DNA of 64,000 nucleotides from Septoria linicola (GCA_024114885.1 CP099427.1:1116001-1180000); one strand, 5' to 3'; positions 21,635 to 33,236 are shown, counted from the stretch's first letter. Translations and numbers: made by a program. The notes: generated by a model not told the origin, from the letters alone.

Positions 21635-22200
21635 ATGAAGTCCTTCATCGCCCTAATGACTCTTCTGCCACTGGCTCTGGCTAAGCCTACAGTCTACCTC
21701 ATTCGACATGGAGAGAAGCCAGCGAGCGGCAACGGTCTCAACGCACAAGGAATGCAACGAGCACAATGCCTTCGCAACGTGTTCGGTGCAAGCTCCGGCT
21801 ATGACATTGAGTACATCCTGACGCAAGACTACAAGAAGGGTATCGTCTTTCGAATGCCACGTCTGTCCGAAACTCTTGGCTGACTTTCGCAGACGGCTCC
21901 CGCAAAAGACCTTATGACACTGTGACACCTCTAGCACAAGATCTTGGCTTGACCATCGACCACAAGTGCGACCGCGATGACCCAGATTGTGTCAAAGACA
22001 AGGTCGATGGGTACTCTGGATCCGGAAATATCCTCATATGCTGGGAACACGATGCGCTCACCGACATTGTGAAGGAACTTGGGGATGATGATGCGCCGGA
22101 CTACCCAGGCAGCAGGTTCGATATCATCTGGGTGGATCCACCAAACTACAACAGCATTACGCAGCAATACAGTGAGAACTGTCCTGGGTTGGATAGCTAG
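21635..22200 (+). CDS. Secreted histidine-phosphatase-like protein
   Basis: Two exons (21635-21839 and 21893-22200) separated by a 53-nt intron (GTATCG...GCAG, phase 1) give 170 residues. A signal peptide (MKSFIALMTLLPLALA) is followed directly by KPTVYLIRHGEKP. This contains the RHG phosphohistidine motif of the phosphoglycerate-mutase/acid-phosphatase superfamily. The second catalytic His is likely in WEHDALTDIV. Small secreted relatives of this kind are common in ascomycetes and their substrates are mostly unknown. Length is short, close to the minimal core of the fold. Confidence 0.8.
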
Positions 22201-22900
22201 ATCTCTCAAAGCTGAATACTACTGGATGTCTTCGGTCGCAATGAGAGCTCACGGGCGTACACGAACAGTGCGGCCTTTCACTTGCTGCCTTTATCATCAC
22301 AGAGATTGAAGGCCTTGCCTTAGGGCTTGAGGTTTTCCGCCTCATCCTCTTTCAACACCGAACCCAGCGGCTTCGATCGCTTCTAGATTTTGAATTACAT
22401 TTAAACCCAACACGCTGACGGGAAACATTGCTAGAGGCTCTATGTGTATTGCTTGATGTGCTTGACGCGAGGCTGATCAGAACACGTAAGAGACGGTGGC
22501 GATGACAGTGCTGACTACAGCTGGCCTGATATTCGAGAGGTGCTTCAGCGCTTGTGTCATGCGGGCGCTGCCTTGTTGTCCCTTGTTTGCAGTCTGCGGC
22601 AAAGCAGGTGTGAGGCACAGCACGTAGATTGAAAGCTTCAGCATCCTTCCGCGGCCGAGACTTGCACGTATATAGTATGAGGAAGGCACGCAATCCTCTT
22701 CTCACTACTTCAGCTTCTGCACGATGTGACTTTGTGGAAAACGCAAAACAGGAATTAAAAGCAGCGTTTCTGCAGAAAGAACAAATAGGTATCACAATTT
22801 ATGAAGTCTAACATGCTCAAAATATCACAGCATAATATTGCGACCTCTCTTGGACCATCTACACCCGAACCAAGATAGCTCTTCACTTGCCCACTTTCGC
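22201..22900. other. Intergenic region
   Basis: Between convergent genes (the phosphatase-like gene and the CFEM gene). No coding-like sequence or repeat recognised. Confidence 0.6.
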
Positions 22901-23555
22901 CTACAGCACGGCCAGAAGACCAGCAGCACCGAGACCAAAACCAAGAACCTTTTGTGCCATGTGCGTTGGTGCAGCGGCTGCAGATGTGCCGGTGCCCGTG
23001 GTCTCTGCACCAGCTGTGGTACCGGTCTGCGAAGCAGATCCTGTGGCTGCTGAGCTGGCAGATTCGAGGACGGAGGAAACGCTGGCAGGGACGGAAGTGA
23101 CGGTCGAGGCGCTGCTTTCGGTGCTGGAGCCTGATGGGGCAGCAGTGGCAGAGGCCGTTGCTGCGCAAGAAGCAGCAGTTGGCAGACCAGTGACGCCGAA
23201 GGAGCCGCAGAGCGTGTCTGCGAACTTGATGACCTCTGCGGAAATGATTAGTATGGCCTGACCTGTACAATCACCCTGTCCAAGCTACGAGAAGCTACGA
23301 ACCTTGTGTGCCGGATTCGTCGCAGTTCTGGGAGACACAGCAAGACAGAGTCTCGAGCAGTGGCTGGTTCTCACAGATGCACTTCACATCGACCTGGTTG
23401 CAGCCTCCATAGTCGCTGTGTCGAATGTTAGAGTGGTAAGCATAACAGTCAGCCTCCCGGACCTACGTGATGCAACCCTGAGCACAGTCTGGCAGACCTG
23501 GGATTTGAGCGTAGGCGATACTCGCGAAGAGCGCGACAGCTGCGAGCTTAAACAT
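22901..23555 (-). CDS. CFEM-domain GPI-anchored protein
   Basis: Three exons (23555-23467, 23415-23303, 23235-22901), introns of 51 and 67 nt, 178 residues. A signal peptide (MFKLAAVALFASIAYA) precedes the CFEM module: PDCAQGC, GGC, the Asp-containing DVKCIC, LSCCVSQNC, then TLCGSFG and AASC. The Asp just before CxC is the axial haem ligand in haem-binding CFEM proteins. After the domain comes a ~70-residue Ser/Thr/Ala stalk and a hydrophobic C-terminus (VLGFGLGAAGLLAVL) that suits GPI attachment. It is a surface protein, possibly for haem/iron capture or adhesion. Ten cysteines are present, two more than the core eight. Confidence 0.88.
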
Positions 23556-24003
23556 GGCGCTGGTCTGTTCGGAGTGTGCGGTAGTACTGTCGTTTGTTCT
23601 TGGGAGTGTTGGAGTTGAAGGAGAGTGAGACGGACGGACAGCAGTTTTGTACGACCGGAAGCTCGCCCAACCGTTTGGGGAGGGCTGCGAGCTTTATAAA
23701 CATTCGCTACACCTTACCATGGGCGTCCACGCTATCCGGAGGAGCTTGGTTCTATCGGGGTCGAAGGCGCAAAGTATCGCAGGAGCACTGGCGAAGTTGG
23801 TCTCGAACATCCCCGCAGGAGTCGGCCAAGGCGTGTTTTCATTGGACAAAGGCCACGACTCAGTCAGCCCTGTCCTGGCGCTAGACAGCAATGCATCGTA
23901 CTGCTGAACTTAGTTTTTTCAAGTCTTCTGTGTACATGACTTCACACATTCGTTTCACTTGCCATTTGTTATCTGATTTCGTGTTGATCCTGCAGTTTAC
24001 CAT
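23556..24003. other. Divergent intergenic region
   Basis: Shared upstream region of the CFEM and RNase III-like genes. Apart from the TATA element at 23693-23698, nothing distinctive is seen. Confidence 0.55.
23693..23698 (-). promoter_or_regulatory. TATA box of the CFEM gene
   Basis: TATAAA on the minus strand, 138 bases upstream of the ATG at 23555. Confidence 0.4.
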
Positions 24004-25835
24004 ATGAGCTGCGCACTGCGCCGATGGCAGACGTTCTTCTGCCTCCGGTCGCGAGCTCTGCGATGTTCGCGATGGAATGTTATGCCGAGCGAGCGTCCCG
24101 GCGCTACAGAGCAATTGTTTAATTGCGTTCGCCAGGTCAGGTCTTCCAGTACATCCGAGCAGAATACGACGGCCGATGCACTCTCCGCAAGATCATCAGT
24201 TCGATTGCGAGGACCCGGCGATATTGCACAGTTCGAGACGACTTTTCTGCAAACAGTGGCGCGTGTTCAAACATTGACTGGGTAATAACGCAGTAACGAT
24301 GTCGGGGCTTTGCCAGTTCTGATACTCCTAACAGACATCACTTCAATGATACAGACTATGTACGTGCAGCAATATGGTCGGGCACAATGTCCATGGACGG
24401 CCAGGCCATTCCGAATACCCAGCTGCAGCTCGCACAAGTCGGCGATGCACTGTTGAAGCTGATATACATCACCAACTTCTTCCCCAACACTACATGTTAG
24501 TGCATAACAACAACTTCTGTAAAGCTCTGAAATTGACACTTCGCGATAGCTGAACAGCAGAGACAATTTAGTGTCCTTACTAGCAATGTCCACTTGGCCA
24601 AGGTAGCATGCATACTAGGACTGCAGGAGCTGAGTCCTCACCTTACAGAATCGTCAAATATACGATCACGAGCAACCGTTGTGGAGGCTATCATCGGGGC
24701 CGTTTTTCTCGACTCCGGTATGGACATCCCTGCTGCTGGCCATGCCATCGAAACCATGCGTGTCTTCGAACATGTGCCTGATGAACGGTCCAAGGAGAGG
24801 CAACACGCGATAGTGCTTCCGAGTCCGAAATGGAGAAGGGCTCGGAGCGTTGCAAGGAAGCTCGACAGCGCAGTCCGTCGATGCACGAGCTCTAACGCGG
24901 GCGGCGAGATTGATGAAGCGCGGGTGGGGCCTGGCAAAAGGTCTTTTCTCTCTTCAGAAGCTTCATCAATTGCAGAAGTAGCGGGTAACGAAGGACAGCC
25001 GCTTATAAGAAAAAAGGGTCTTGCGTCTTGTGAGGATGAGAAGCTGATCATCCTGATCAACAATCAACGTGGGCTCCTTGAACAGGCCGAGCACGATCCA
25101 AAGGGAGTCTTGGAGGCGATGCAACGCTTCAGAACTAATCCCTCCATGCTACGTCATTACATGTCATTCTCTGTGAGACGTAAAGAAAAGGAGGAAAGGG
25201 AAGGTCGAGCTGGCTCGTTGATGCACCAGTATTATACACTTCGCTCGTTCCTCTCCCAGCGCTTACTGGACTTTCGACTTGCTGCCGGACCGGAATGGAG
25301 GAGCATGCCTCGGCCGGAGCACGGGGCTGAAGGAGCCAGAAGCTCAAGAGCTACGACGGATTGTGTCGAGCTCCACGGTCAAGCGTTATTAGCAGAACAA
25401 GCTGCCCGGCCATCAGAACCCCATCAGGAAACTTCACGCCAAGCACCACTCCATACCCTCGACGATACCCGAAAGTTCTATGCTACGGCCGTCTCTGATC
25501 CAAAAGCGGCTCTGAAGAGTATACCGAAATCCTCACGCGGAAACACGAAAGGCTGGGGCACTCTGCTACGGTCTGCATTGATACGAAACCGGCGTCAGCA
25601 ACAGATTCTCGATGAAGCAGGTGAGGTAGGCTCGGAGGCATACCAAGGTCACATGCTTCGTGCGCTTGCGTTTGAAAAGCTCTTGGAGTACTGGTCAGCT
25701 ATTCGGCAGCAGTCTAGGAGTGAGCAACAGGGAGACAGAAACGGAGAGACACAATCTGACGTCAATGCGACAGTTCCGGATCAGGTGGAAGAAACAAGAG
25801 CTTCCTGGCGAAAACACGTCTCTGGAGCTTCGTAG
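24004..25835 (+). CDS. Divergent RNase III-fold protein, probably catalytically inactive
   Basis: Three exons (24004-24281, 24335-24495, 24550-25835) with introns of 53 and 54 nt (the first with a perfect CTCCTAACAG end) give 574 residues. The spliced centre carries an RNase III domain: WSGTMSMDGQAIPNTQ, LAQVGDALLKL, the SNVHLAKVACILGL helix and TVVEAIIGAVFLDSG. Two or three of the usual metal ligands are replaced (the ERLEFLGD block reads LQLAQVGD; the ADTVEA block reads ATVVEA), so cleavage is unlikely. The first ~25 residues are Arg/Cys/Ser-rich and could target mitochondria, where RNase III-fold ribosomal proteins occur. The long C-terminal half is charged and helical with no recognised domain, and no dsRBD is visible. 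Confidence 0.75.
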
Positions 25836-26200
25836 CATGTATGCTCAATATCACGTCTAACCAAGAGCTGCCGTCTGTGCCCGGTGTTCCAGAACAATGT
25901 GTGCCGAACGTAGAGCGAACAAAGCCTACCCAGTGCTTGACTGATTGCGCTCATCCGCTAGGAATATTCACTTGCGGCACAGTTCACAGCATTTTGAGGA
26001 CTGGCAAAAGCGACTTCTGCCCCGATGACCCGCACGCCTGAGGGAGGAACAATTCGGGCCATGAAGTTGAGCACGCTTCCATGCAGCAGGCGCCCGGGTT
26101 AAGGTGGTCGGGTCGTTCTAGGATGATATCAGACGAAACCCTAGTGGAGCGGCACATACTGCATGCGACCTTCTCTCGAAGATGAGCGGCGGGCACGTGT
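25836..26200. other. Intergenic region
   Basis: 3' flanks of the RNase III-like gene and the RNase H-like remnant; no feature recognised. Confidence 0.5.
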
Positions 26201-26780
26201 TCATGATGCTTCATCCTCCAGTTTAGTCTCATTGTCTGTCTCAATCTCCTCTCGCCGGCCTCGCAACTTCTGCCGACTCCTGCATGCTTTGCTTCCCTTC
26301 TGCTTTGCCAGTGTTCGTGCTCTGGCCAGGGCCTTGTCCTGACCATCAACAGCAGCTATGGATACTTGAACATCCCGCCGTGACAGCCTTGTGACACAGT
26401 CAACCACTCTCTTGATCATCGATTTGTCGTTCATCTTCTCAACAAATTGGGAAGTTTAAGGAAAATCCGGGATATGGACATTCACAGTCCGCACAACCTC
26501 GGAGGCAGTGATTATGACCTTGACCTCGTGCAGCTGGGCTAGTTCGTTGCCAGTCTTGGTGTGTGCGCTATACGCCAGCCCTAGCGCATGTAAAAGTGCG
26601 AGCATATAAGCTCTCTCGAGTGTTTTGACATTCTCGGCTCGATAGGTTCTTGCGCTTGATGCCATATTTGCGCTCATCAATCTTCACAACTTTGCTGGAC
26701 CTGTTCTTCGCATGATGCTCCATTTGTGCGACGATACCAATGCCGAGTCCCTGCCTGTGCGCATAGTCTACTTCAGCGTA
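26201..26780 (-). pseudogene. Decayed RNase H-like gene remnant (tentative)
   Basis: Three minus-strand blocks read as one protein only if two lesions are ignored. Block 1 (about 26763-26640) contains GLGIGIVAQMEHHAKNRSSK and has the look of the first RNase H beta strands. Block 2 (26665-26459), in another frame, contains TLERAYMLALLHALGLAYS, like the first RNase H helix, then a strand VKVIITASEVV. A TAA (26458-26456) interrupts the same frame. Block 3 continues in that frame to 26201 with VQVSIAAVDGQDKALARARTL, like the final strand and helix, and a basic tail. The order suits an RNase H-type fold, but the similarity is by eye only. The stop could be a C-to-T change (CAA to TAA). Confidence 0.35.
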
Positions 26781-27265
26781 GATGCACGGCGAACGATTTC
26801 GATGCGTCTATGCCTTACATTTGTTGGGTATTCCATTGATGGCACGGGTCGTTCCGCCTGCATGGCGTTCGTAGACGTCGTGAATGATGCAGGGATGAGC
26901 AGTGCACAGTCATACTTATGGCGCTGAAGAAGGCAAGACACATTAATGCAACACGATTGTGGAGCTTCAAAGCAAAAGTCTATTCTGTTGTCCAACCATG
27001 GGCATTCTTTTCGATTTCCTTCAACTTCTATTGGAGGATGTTATATGCAAGTCTTGAGCTACCACCGGCACTATGCAAATGGTACAGCCCAACAGAGAAC
27101 GTAGTGATGGTTCTGTCATGATCTTAGTTCTTGAACATTTTCTACTACTGTAAAACTACACTACTTTTGAATTGCATTTCATGCTATCATCAAACATTCC
27201 TCATAATCCTATGCAAATTCTGCCTATGCACAATATCTTCAATTATGCGCACACTCGGGTATCCT
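26781..27265. other. Intergenic region
   Basis: AT-richer stretch next to the 3' end of the ABC transporter. It may hold the 5' part of the RNase H-like remnant, but no frame is convincing. Confidence 0.4.
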
Positions 27266-30200
27266 CTACTGCCTCTTCATGACTGCACTTTGCGTCCTCT
27301 CCAATTCAGGACTCTCAGCGCTAAATCTCGCTTCCTCACTTGTGAAGAAGTCCTCTCTTCGGATGCCTGATCGATCGCACATGCTCCTGAAAATGCCGCC
27401 TTGGTCATAAAGCGTGATAGGTCGATCCAGTTCTGCGACATTACCCTGATCCATGACCAAGATTCTATCGTATCCGATGATAGTCTTCAGACGATGAGCA
27501 ATGCACAACAGCGTCTTGCCCTTGAAGCCTCGTACGATAGTGCGCTGGATCTTTTGATCGGTCTCAAAATCGACAGAGGAAGTGGCTTCATCGCAGACGA
27601 TGATCTGCGAGCCACGAACAAGTGCTCGAGCCAAAGCCAGAAGTTGTCTTTGACCAAGTGAGAAGTTGAGTCCTTCGTCTTCTACCGCTGTGTCGAGATG
27701 GATACGACCTCCCTCGTCTTCGATGGTCTGCTCAGCACCGACAAGATCAGCTTGTCGAAGAGCGTTCCACAACTCGAGATCTGTATGCTCGTTGAAAGGA
27801 TCAAGATTGCTTCGTATCGTGCCTCGGAAGAGTGTTGGGTCTTGTGGAATGATTGCCAATCGAGAGCGTAGGTCATGGAGACCAATCTTTGCAATGTTAA
27901 CACCGTCGATCGAGATACTGCCGCCTGAGAGCTCGACTAGGCGGAAGAGCGTTGACATGATCGTCGACTTGCCGGCACCTGTGCGGCCAACGACACCGAT
28001 ACGCTCACCAGCGCGGACGTGCATCGTAAGGCCCTTGAGTACAAGTGGCAGGCCGTCACGGTAGCGCATTTGTACGTTGTCGAAATCAATAGCCCCCTTC
28101 TCGGGCCAAGAACCTGGCACCTCGCCAAGGTGGAGAGGCGCTTCCTCTTCCAGCTCGGTACCATAGTAGTGGATTCGCTCGGTGCTGTTCATATTGTTCT
28201 CGACCTCTGCCAGCTGGCGAACTGTGAACTGAATCATTTGCACAATCGACAAGATGTACGAAAGTACGAGCCCGCCTGTAGATGGGTTGATCGAGAAACG
28301 CGAAGTGACGACCAGGATACCGACTGTGAACACCAAGAGGTTACCAAGAGCGTCCAGTCGAGTCGAGAGCCATCTCTGATTCGCGAAAGTCAAGAAGTAA
28401 GCGCCATCCATCGAGTCAACAGATTCGTCAACATGATTGGCGAATTGTCTTTGCACACCATATGCTCGAATCGTTGATGTGCCGTTAACTGCCTCGCTGA
28501 AGCGGGCGAAGACGACACTCCGAAGAACAGCCTCATGACGCTTCAGCTCACGTGCCGATGAGCGGTAGTAGCTAGCAGAGAAGATGAACATGATCGTCAG
28601 AGGTACCAGAGCGATGGCGAAGTAATAGTAGTAGGCGATGATCAGGATAAACACGGACAGGATCATGCACATGGTCAGGAAGAACATGCGCATTGAGTCT
28701 GTGAGGGTGTTGTCCATGGTGTCGACATCCTTGGAGAAGCGGTTCGTAATACGGCCCAGTGGTGTTGTGTCGAAGAACGACATCGGTGCTCGGAGTACCC
28801 TTGTAACAGCCCTGTTTAGCATGACCTTGCTTGATCGTGTACCATAGATCGTCAGAACGACCGAAAATGCAAACATGAGGCATGCTTGCGATACACCAAG
28901 AGCAGCGTAGACTCCGATGTAAACGCCGAGTCCCAAGCCCCATCTTCCGGCCGTCCAGTAGGAAAGCCACAGACTGGTCATGATGTTCGCACCTTGCGAG
29001 ATGACGAGCAGAAAGAGGACGAAAGGAGCCACCCACATGCCACCAGAAGCTCTGACATACGCAGCGTAGACACCCCAGCCGACACTGTCGACGGCACGTT
29101 CTTCTTGCTGCATGAGAGCTGCGGCTGGCTTCTTGCCCTTCTTCTTCTTGGCGTCTTTCTTCTCCTCTTCAATCTCATCCTCGTTGGCTTCGTCCTCGTC
29201 TTCCTTCTTCTCCTCTTGTGCTGTGGTCTCCATGAGCTTCTGGAACTCTGCATCGTGCTCCATGAGATCCGGGAAGGTTGCGATCTTGTAGATTGCCCCA
29301 TCCTTCATCCACACAATGCGGTCCACACGATGTAGCACATGCAGTTGATGTGTTGCGAGTACTCGTGCCTTGCCTCTCAGCAGACCACAAATTGCGTTGT
29401 CCATGATGTGTTTACCAACGTGAGCGTCAACAGCAGACAGTGGATCGTCCATAAGCACAATGTCCGCATCGAAGTAGATCGCACGAGCGATATTCAGACG
29501 TTGCTTCTGGCCACCAGAGACTGTAATTCCACGCTCTCCAATCTCAGTCAAATCTCCAGCCGGAAGCATCTCAAGATCTGGTCGAAGCGCACAAGCATCG
29601 ATGACCTCGTTGTACCACTTGCGGTTGTAGTCCTTGCCGAATATGATGTTCTCCTTAACGGTGGCATTTTGGATCCATGCATACTGTGGGCAGAAAGCTC
29701 TGTTCGCGCCGAACGTGACGTCGCCCTCTGTCTTCCGCATATCACCTGCAAGGGCTGCCAGAAGTGAACTCTTGCCGCTTCCCACAGATCCGATCACTGC
29801 GATCAGCTCATCGCGGCCAACGGTCAGATCAACATTGTTGATCTGGAAAGGTGGTTTCTCCAATTCCAGAACACTTTCAGCCGGGCTTGCAGATCCTGCT
29901 GGCGTACTCGATTGGTGCTTCTCGTCCAACTTGGACTGTTGTTTATCGCTCTTCGCCTTGGCTTTCGCGTCCTTCTTCTCCTGCGCAATCTGCTTCCTGC
30001 CTTTGGGATCCGCGCCAGGCGCCTGCTTCTCATCCTTATTAGTGTTGCGCTCCCAGGTGAAGCCGCCCTGCTTGATCTCGATGGCATGCTTAGCATCTTC
30101 GTCCCAGCGCGAGTCGTCATTGACTTCCTCAGCTGCCAGAAACTCTGCAATGCGATTCAACGAGGCATTGGCATCGACTACTTGACCAAGTACCATAGGC

Positions 30201-31792
30201 AGCAGATTGAGCGGAATGCGCAATGCATTGAAAAGCGCCAGAGATGAGAAAACCGGAGCTGGGTTGAGGTTGTGCTGCGTCGTGGAATAGGTGATGAAGG
30301 CCAACATACTCGCAAAGATGGGAATGGACATGGACACCGCCATGATACCGTTGCGGATCGACAGCAAGAACGAGACTTTGCTGATCTCACGGTCTCTGAT
30401 CTCTCCAAGTCTGCTGATGAAGCTCATCTCCCAGCCAAAGTACTTTACGAATCGTACAGATTGGATGATTTCCTGCGTCAAGCTGACGCGCTGATCTGTG
30501 ATCTTGTTAATCACTTTTCGGCGTGCCATGAGACTTCGGATAGCACGTCCGAGGAGAGGCATCATCAGACAGATGAAGGCGAAGCCAGCAAGAGCGCTGT
30601 AAGTCAAGTTGATGCACAGAAGGGCCAGAGTCAGCAGAATCTGAATGGGCGCGGTCCAGACCATGTGTCCCATTCCGCACGCCTGGTCGATACGGTATGT
30701 GTCGACAGACATGAGGTTGACGATTCTGCCATTTCCCCATCCTTGGCCGTCTCCAGACACGCCTTTCTTACTCTTCTGCTTCTTGTCTTCCTTGAGCTTC
30801 TTCTTGAAGTAGGCTTTCTCTTCTTTGCTGCCAGGCTCGAACTTCGGCTTCTCGTCTTCCGCGCCTAGGGCTGCTCCACCTGCTTTTGCACGCCCCGACA
30901 ACCTCATCGCCTTCGCGAATATGACAGAAATCAAAGTAGAGCGTGCTTGGCCACCTACCATCATGCCTCGATAGATGAAGTGGTTGATACAACTCGATTG
31001 TATGATTTGCATGCAGGTAATGCCAAACACCAACCCGATGCCCTCGCCGATGTGTGGTGCGGGCTGAAGCCCTTGCTGTGCGGCATAGGCCTTACCGGCG
31101 AAGGCGATCAAGTACTTCATTGTGAAGGGTGACAATACTTGGAGACATGCTGCAACAAGATTGGTAATGCCTCCGATCCAGAACTCTCTCTTGAAGGTAT
31201 CGTAGAGTGCCATAGGCAGGGGTTGGAACCAGTCCTTGCGACCCTTGCGATATTCCAGAGATGTCAGAAGCTTATTTCGCATGACATCGACGCTTCGCTC
31301 TGAATTGACATGCCATATGTCGTTGAGCTCTAGCGATCGCTGATATCCTACGGACATCAATGGTGAGATCCATTGAAAGGTGAGGACGCTGAAGAATCCT
31401 GCTGCCTGCTCTCGAGACGCTATTCGTTCTTTGGGAACAGGTACAGGGTGCTTGCTCTTGAACGGGTTGATCTTCTCGCTCCATTTTCGTTTTCGTGGCG
31501 GTTTTTGTGCCGGTTGTTCTATTTCAGTCGCCACACTGTTTTCCGTTGCTGTGGTCCAGTCACTACGGGCCCTTGCCACTTGAGGCCTTTTCTTCTTTTC
31601 GAAATCGCTGTCATCTTGAGAGCTGGTCTCGACTGCCTCATAATCGATCTGCTTCTCCTCATTGAGTTCTGATTCTGACCCCACTCGATCCAGCGGTTCC
31701 TCGGCCAAGGCTTCCGTTTGTCTGGGCTCCTGTGGTCCTGGTGCTTCGACTGTGTTCGATGTCAACGCCTTCTCAGCATCCGGTGCTGACAT
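27266..31792 (-). CDS. yor1: ABC transporter, ABCC/MRP subfamily (Yor1-like)
   Basis: A 1508-residue single-exon full transporter, close in length to yeast Yor1 (oligomycin-resistance drug exporter of the plasma membrane). The layout is: a charged N-terminus of ~130 residues; membrane domain 1 (~130-545); NBD1 with Walker A GSVGSGKSS at ~668, signature VSGGQKQR and Walker B LMDDP, whose Asp in place of the catalytic Glu is the usual ABCC degeneracy; an acidic/Lys-rich linker; membrane domain 2; and NBD2 with GRTGAGKST, FSLGQRQ and the consensus VCDEATSSVD. There is no TMD0. Substrates may include oligomycin-like drugs, xenobiotics or glutathione conjugates. Long Lys-rich insertions at ~310-350 and ~590-635 are low-complexity. 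Confidence 0.93.
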   Translation of the reverse strand: MSAPDAEKALTSNTVEAPGPQEPRQTEALAEEPLDRVGSESELNEEKQIDYEAVETSSQDDSDFEKKKRPQVARARSDWTTATENSVATEIEQPAQKPPRKRKWSEKINPFKSKHPVPVPKERIASREQAAGFFSVLTFQWISPLMSVGYQRSLELNDIWHVNSERSVDVMRNKLLTSLEYRKGRKDWFQPLPMALYDTFKREFWIGGITNLVAACLQVLSPFTMKYLIAFAGKAYAAQQGLQPAPHIGEGIGLVFGITCMQIIQSSCINHFIYRGMMVGGQARSTLISVIFAKAMRLSGRAKAGGAALGAEDEKPKFEPGSKEEKAYFKKKLKEDKKQKSKKGVSGDGQGWGNGRIVNLMSVDTYRIDQACGMGHMVWTAPIQILLTLALLCINLTYSALAGFAFICLMMPLLGRAIRSLMARRKVINKITDQRVSLTQEIIQSVRFVKYFGWEMSFISRLGEIRDREISKVSFLLSIRNGIMAVSMSIPIFASMLAFITYSTTQHNLNPAPVFSSLALFNALRIPLNLLPMVLGQVVDANASLNRIAEFLAAEEVNDDSRWDEDAKHAIEIKQGGFTWERNTNKDEKQAPGADPKGRKQIAQEKKDAKAKAKSDKQQSKLDEKHQSSTPAGSASPAESVLELEKPPFQINNVDLTVGRDELIAVIGSVGSGKSSLLAALAGDMRKTEGDVTFGANRAFCPQYAWIQNATVKENIIFGKDYNRKWYNEVIDACALRPDLEMLPAGDLTEIGERGITVSGGQKQRLNIARAIYFDADIVLMDDPLSAVDAHVGKHIMDNAICGLLRGKARVLATHQLHVLHRVDRIVWMKDGAIYKIATFPDLMEHDAEFQKLMETTAQEEKKEDEDEANEDEIEEEKKDAKKKKGKKPAAALMQQEERAVDSVGWGVYAAYVRASGGMWVAPFVLFLLVISQGANIMTSLWLSYWTAGRWGLGLGVYIGVYAALGVSQACLMFAFSVVLTIYGTRSSKVMLNRAVTRVLRAPMSFFDTTPLGRITNRFSKDVDTMDNTLTDSMRMFFLTMCMILSVFILIIAYYYYFAIALVPLTIMFIFSASYYRSSARELKRHEAVLRSVVFARFSEAVNGTSTIRAYGVQRQFANHVDESVDSMDGAYFLTFANQRWLSTRLDALGNLLVFTVGILVVTSRFSINPSTGGLVLSYILSIVQMIQFTVRQLAEVENNMNSTERIHYYGTELEEEAPLHLGEVPGSWPEKGAIDFDNVQMRYRDGLPLVLKGLTMHVRAGERIGVVGRTGAGKSTIMSTLFRLVELSGGSISIDGVNIAKIGLHDLRSRLAIIPQDPTLFRGTIRSNLDPFNEHTDLELWNALRQADLVGAEQTIEDEGGRIHLDTAVEDEGLNFSLGQRQLLALARALVRGSQIIVCDEATSSVDFETDQKIQRTIVRGFKGKTLLCIAHRLKTIIGYDRILVMDQGNVAELDRPITLYDQGGIFRSMCDRSGIRREDFFTSEEARFSAESPELERTQSAVMKRQ

Positions 31793-33236
31793 GATCTACA
31801 CAGATCACTCGGCGCGAAGTAGTAACCGTCAGGTGAAGTGAGCAACGCGACAGATGTTGGAGAAGAGGCTGTCGCAGGTATAAAGACACTGACGAGGTGA
31901 TCGGAGTAGACGTCTGCTCAACACCGATTGTGGCGTCGCATGGTTTCTAACCAGCAAAATGATTGGCGCGGTAGAGCGTCTGTGAACGGCATCTACGAAG
32001 CTTGGTCGCTCGCAGGTACTCCGCAAGACTGTGGCCGCAAACTCAAGATGGGATCTTGCGATGCAAGGGAAATCTTTTCGCGATTGCGTCGCATATTGTG
32101 GAGCAGCGGAGCGTAGTCCTAAAGTCCGAGGTATCGAGCCCACTGCAACTTCGAACGATTCGAAGTCTTAGAGTCACAATGCTTTCTGGGAATCATCCTC
32201 GGAACGTTAACGCACGCTGGAAAACGTGGTCGATCGCAGCGTCGAGCCGTACCAAGCAAGACTCCGAGCCATCGACCTGCCCAAAAGGGTCGCTCGAGGG
32301 CATCTACAGCTTGTGCCGATACCCGGCTGCTATCACATTCCTTCGTGTACAAGACACAACAGCATCTGCGGTCAGCGACCTTTCCCGCCATCATTGACTC
32401 ACGTTTCATTCTCCCAAATCTATGTGGGCGTCTTGCTACTGGTCGGCTTGCATCTTCAATTCTGCCTGATCTCCGTACCGAATCTCTTGATGAGCTGTAT
32501 GTCAGTATGAGTCCCGTCTCGTCTCCGGAATCTAGACGTCAGATCTGATAGGGCAGAGAACAGGCGAGTGTGCTTCATTCTTGCGTAGCAGCTGCAGTAG
32601 CTCGGTGAACTCGCAAAACGTCACGTCCTCGTTCCGCCGCAGTCAAAACATCGTCTCTCCATGTTCACTCATCATGTGGACTTGTAGAATATGGTTACTC
32701 ATGCGATGTCCTGCTTAAGCAAGCCACAAAATCGCCTCTCCATCACGATGCGCCGCCAATGATTTTCTGCCGTAGACATGTGATGTTGTCGAGACCTGGC
32801 TGACGGAGTTCTCACATCCTGGCTAAGCTCAAACATCCGTGCTCGGTACGAGGAGAAAATCTGTCGGCCGAAAATGATTGCTCTGGGCCCGAGCTTTAGC
32901 ACTGTCTGATTGGCTGTGACGCAGCTCAACTCTCGCACGATCTGGCGAAGCTCATCCAATTTGGACACTTCCACAGTCGTCCTCTTATCCATTGGCCTGT
33001 CTGTGGTGCTGTTGCAGCAGCAGTATTGCAGTAGTGCCTTCTGTGAAAGTACACCGAGTATGTCCATCTCTGTGAGCACTTTGGTGAACGCGAGTGACCG
33101 TCACATTCTACGAATACATTGTACATTATCGTCATCTATAGGCTAGACAAAAGACCACACTGATGTTTCGGCGATTATATTTAAGTTCCTCCAGGTCATC
33201 GCCCTCCAGCTTTAACCAGACCTGCTGTGGACCAAT
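31793..33236. other. Intergenic region
   Basis: About 1.4 kb between two same-strand genes; it contains the ABC transporter promoter. No coding-like frame, repeat or RNA gene recognised. Confidence 0.55.

Noticed and set aside
29886..30247. Several 60-180 codon plus-strand frames under the ABC transporter
   Set aside because: All are antisense to a single-exon transporter with intact motifs on the minus strand.
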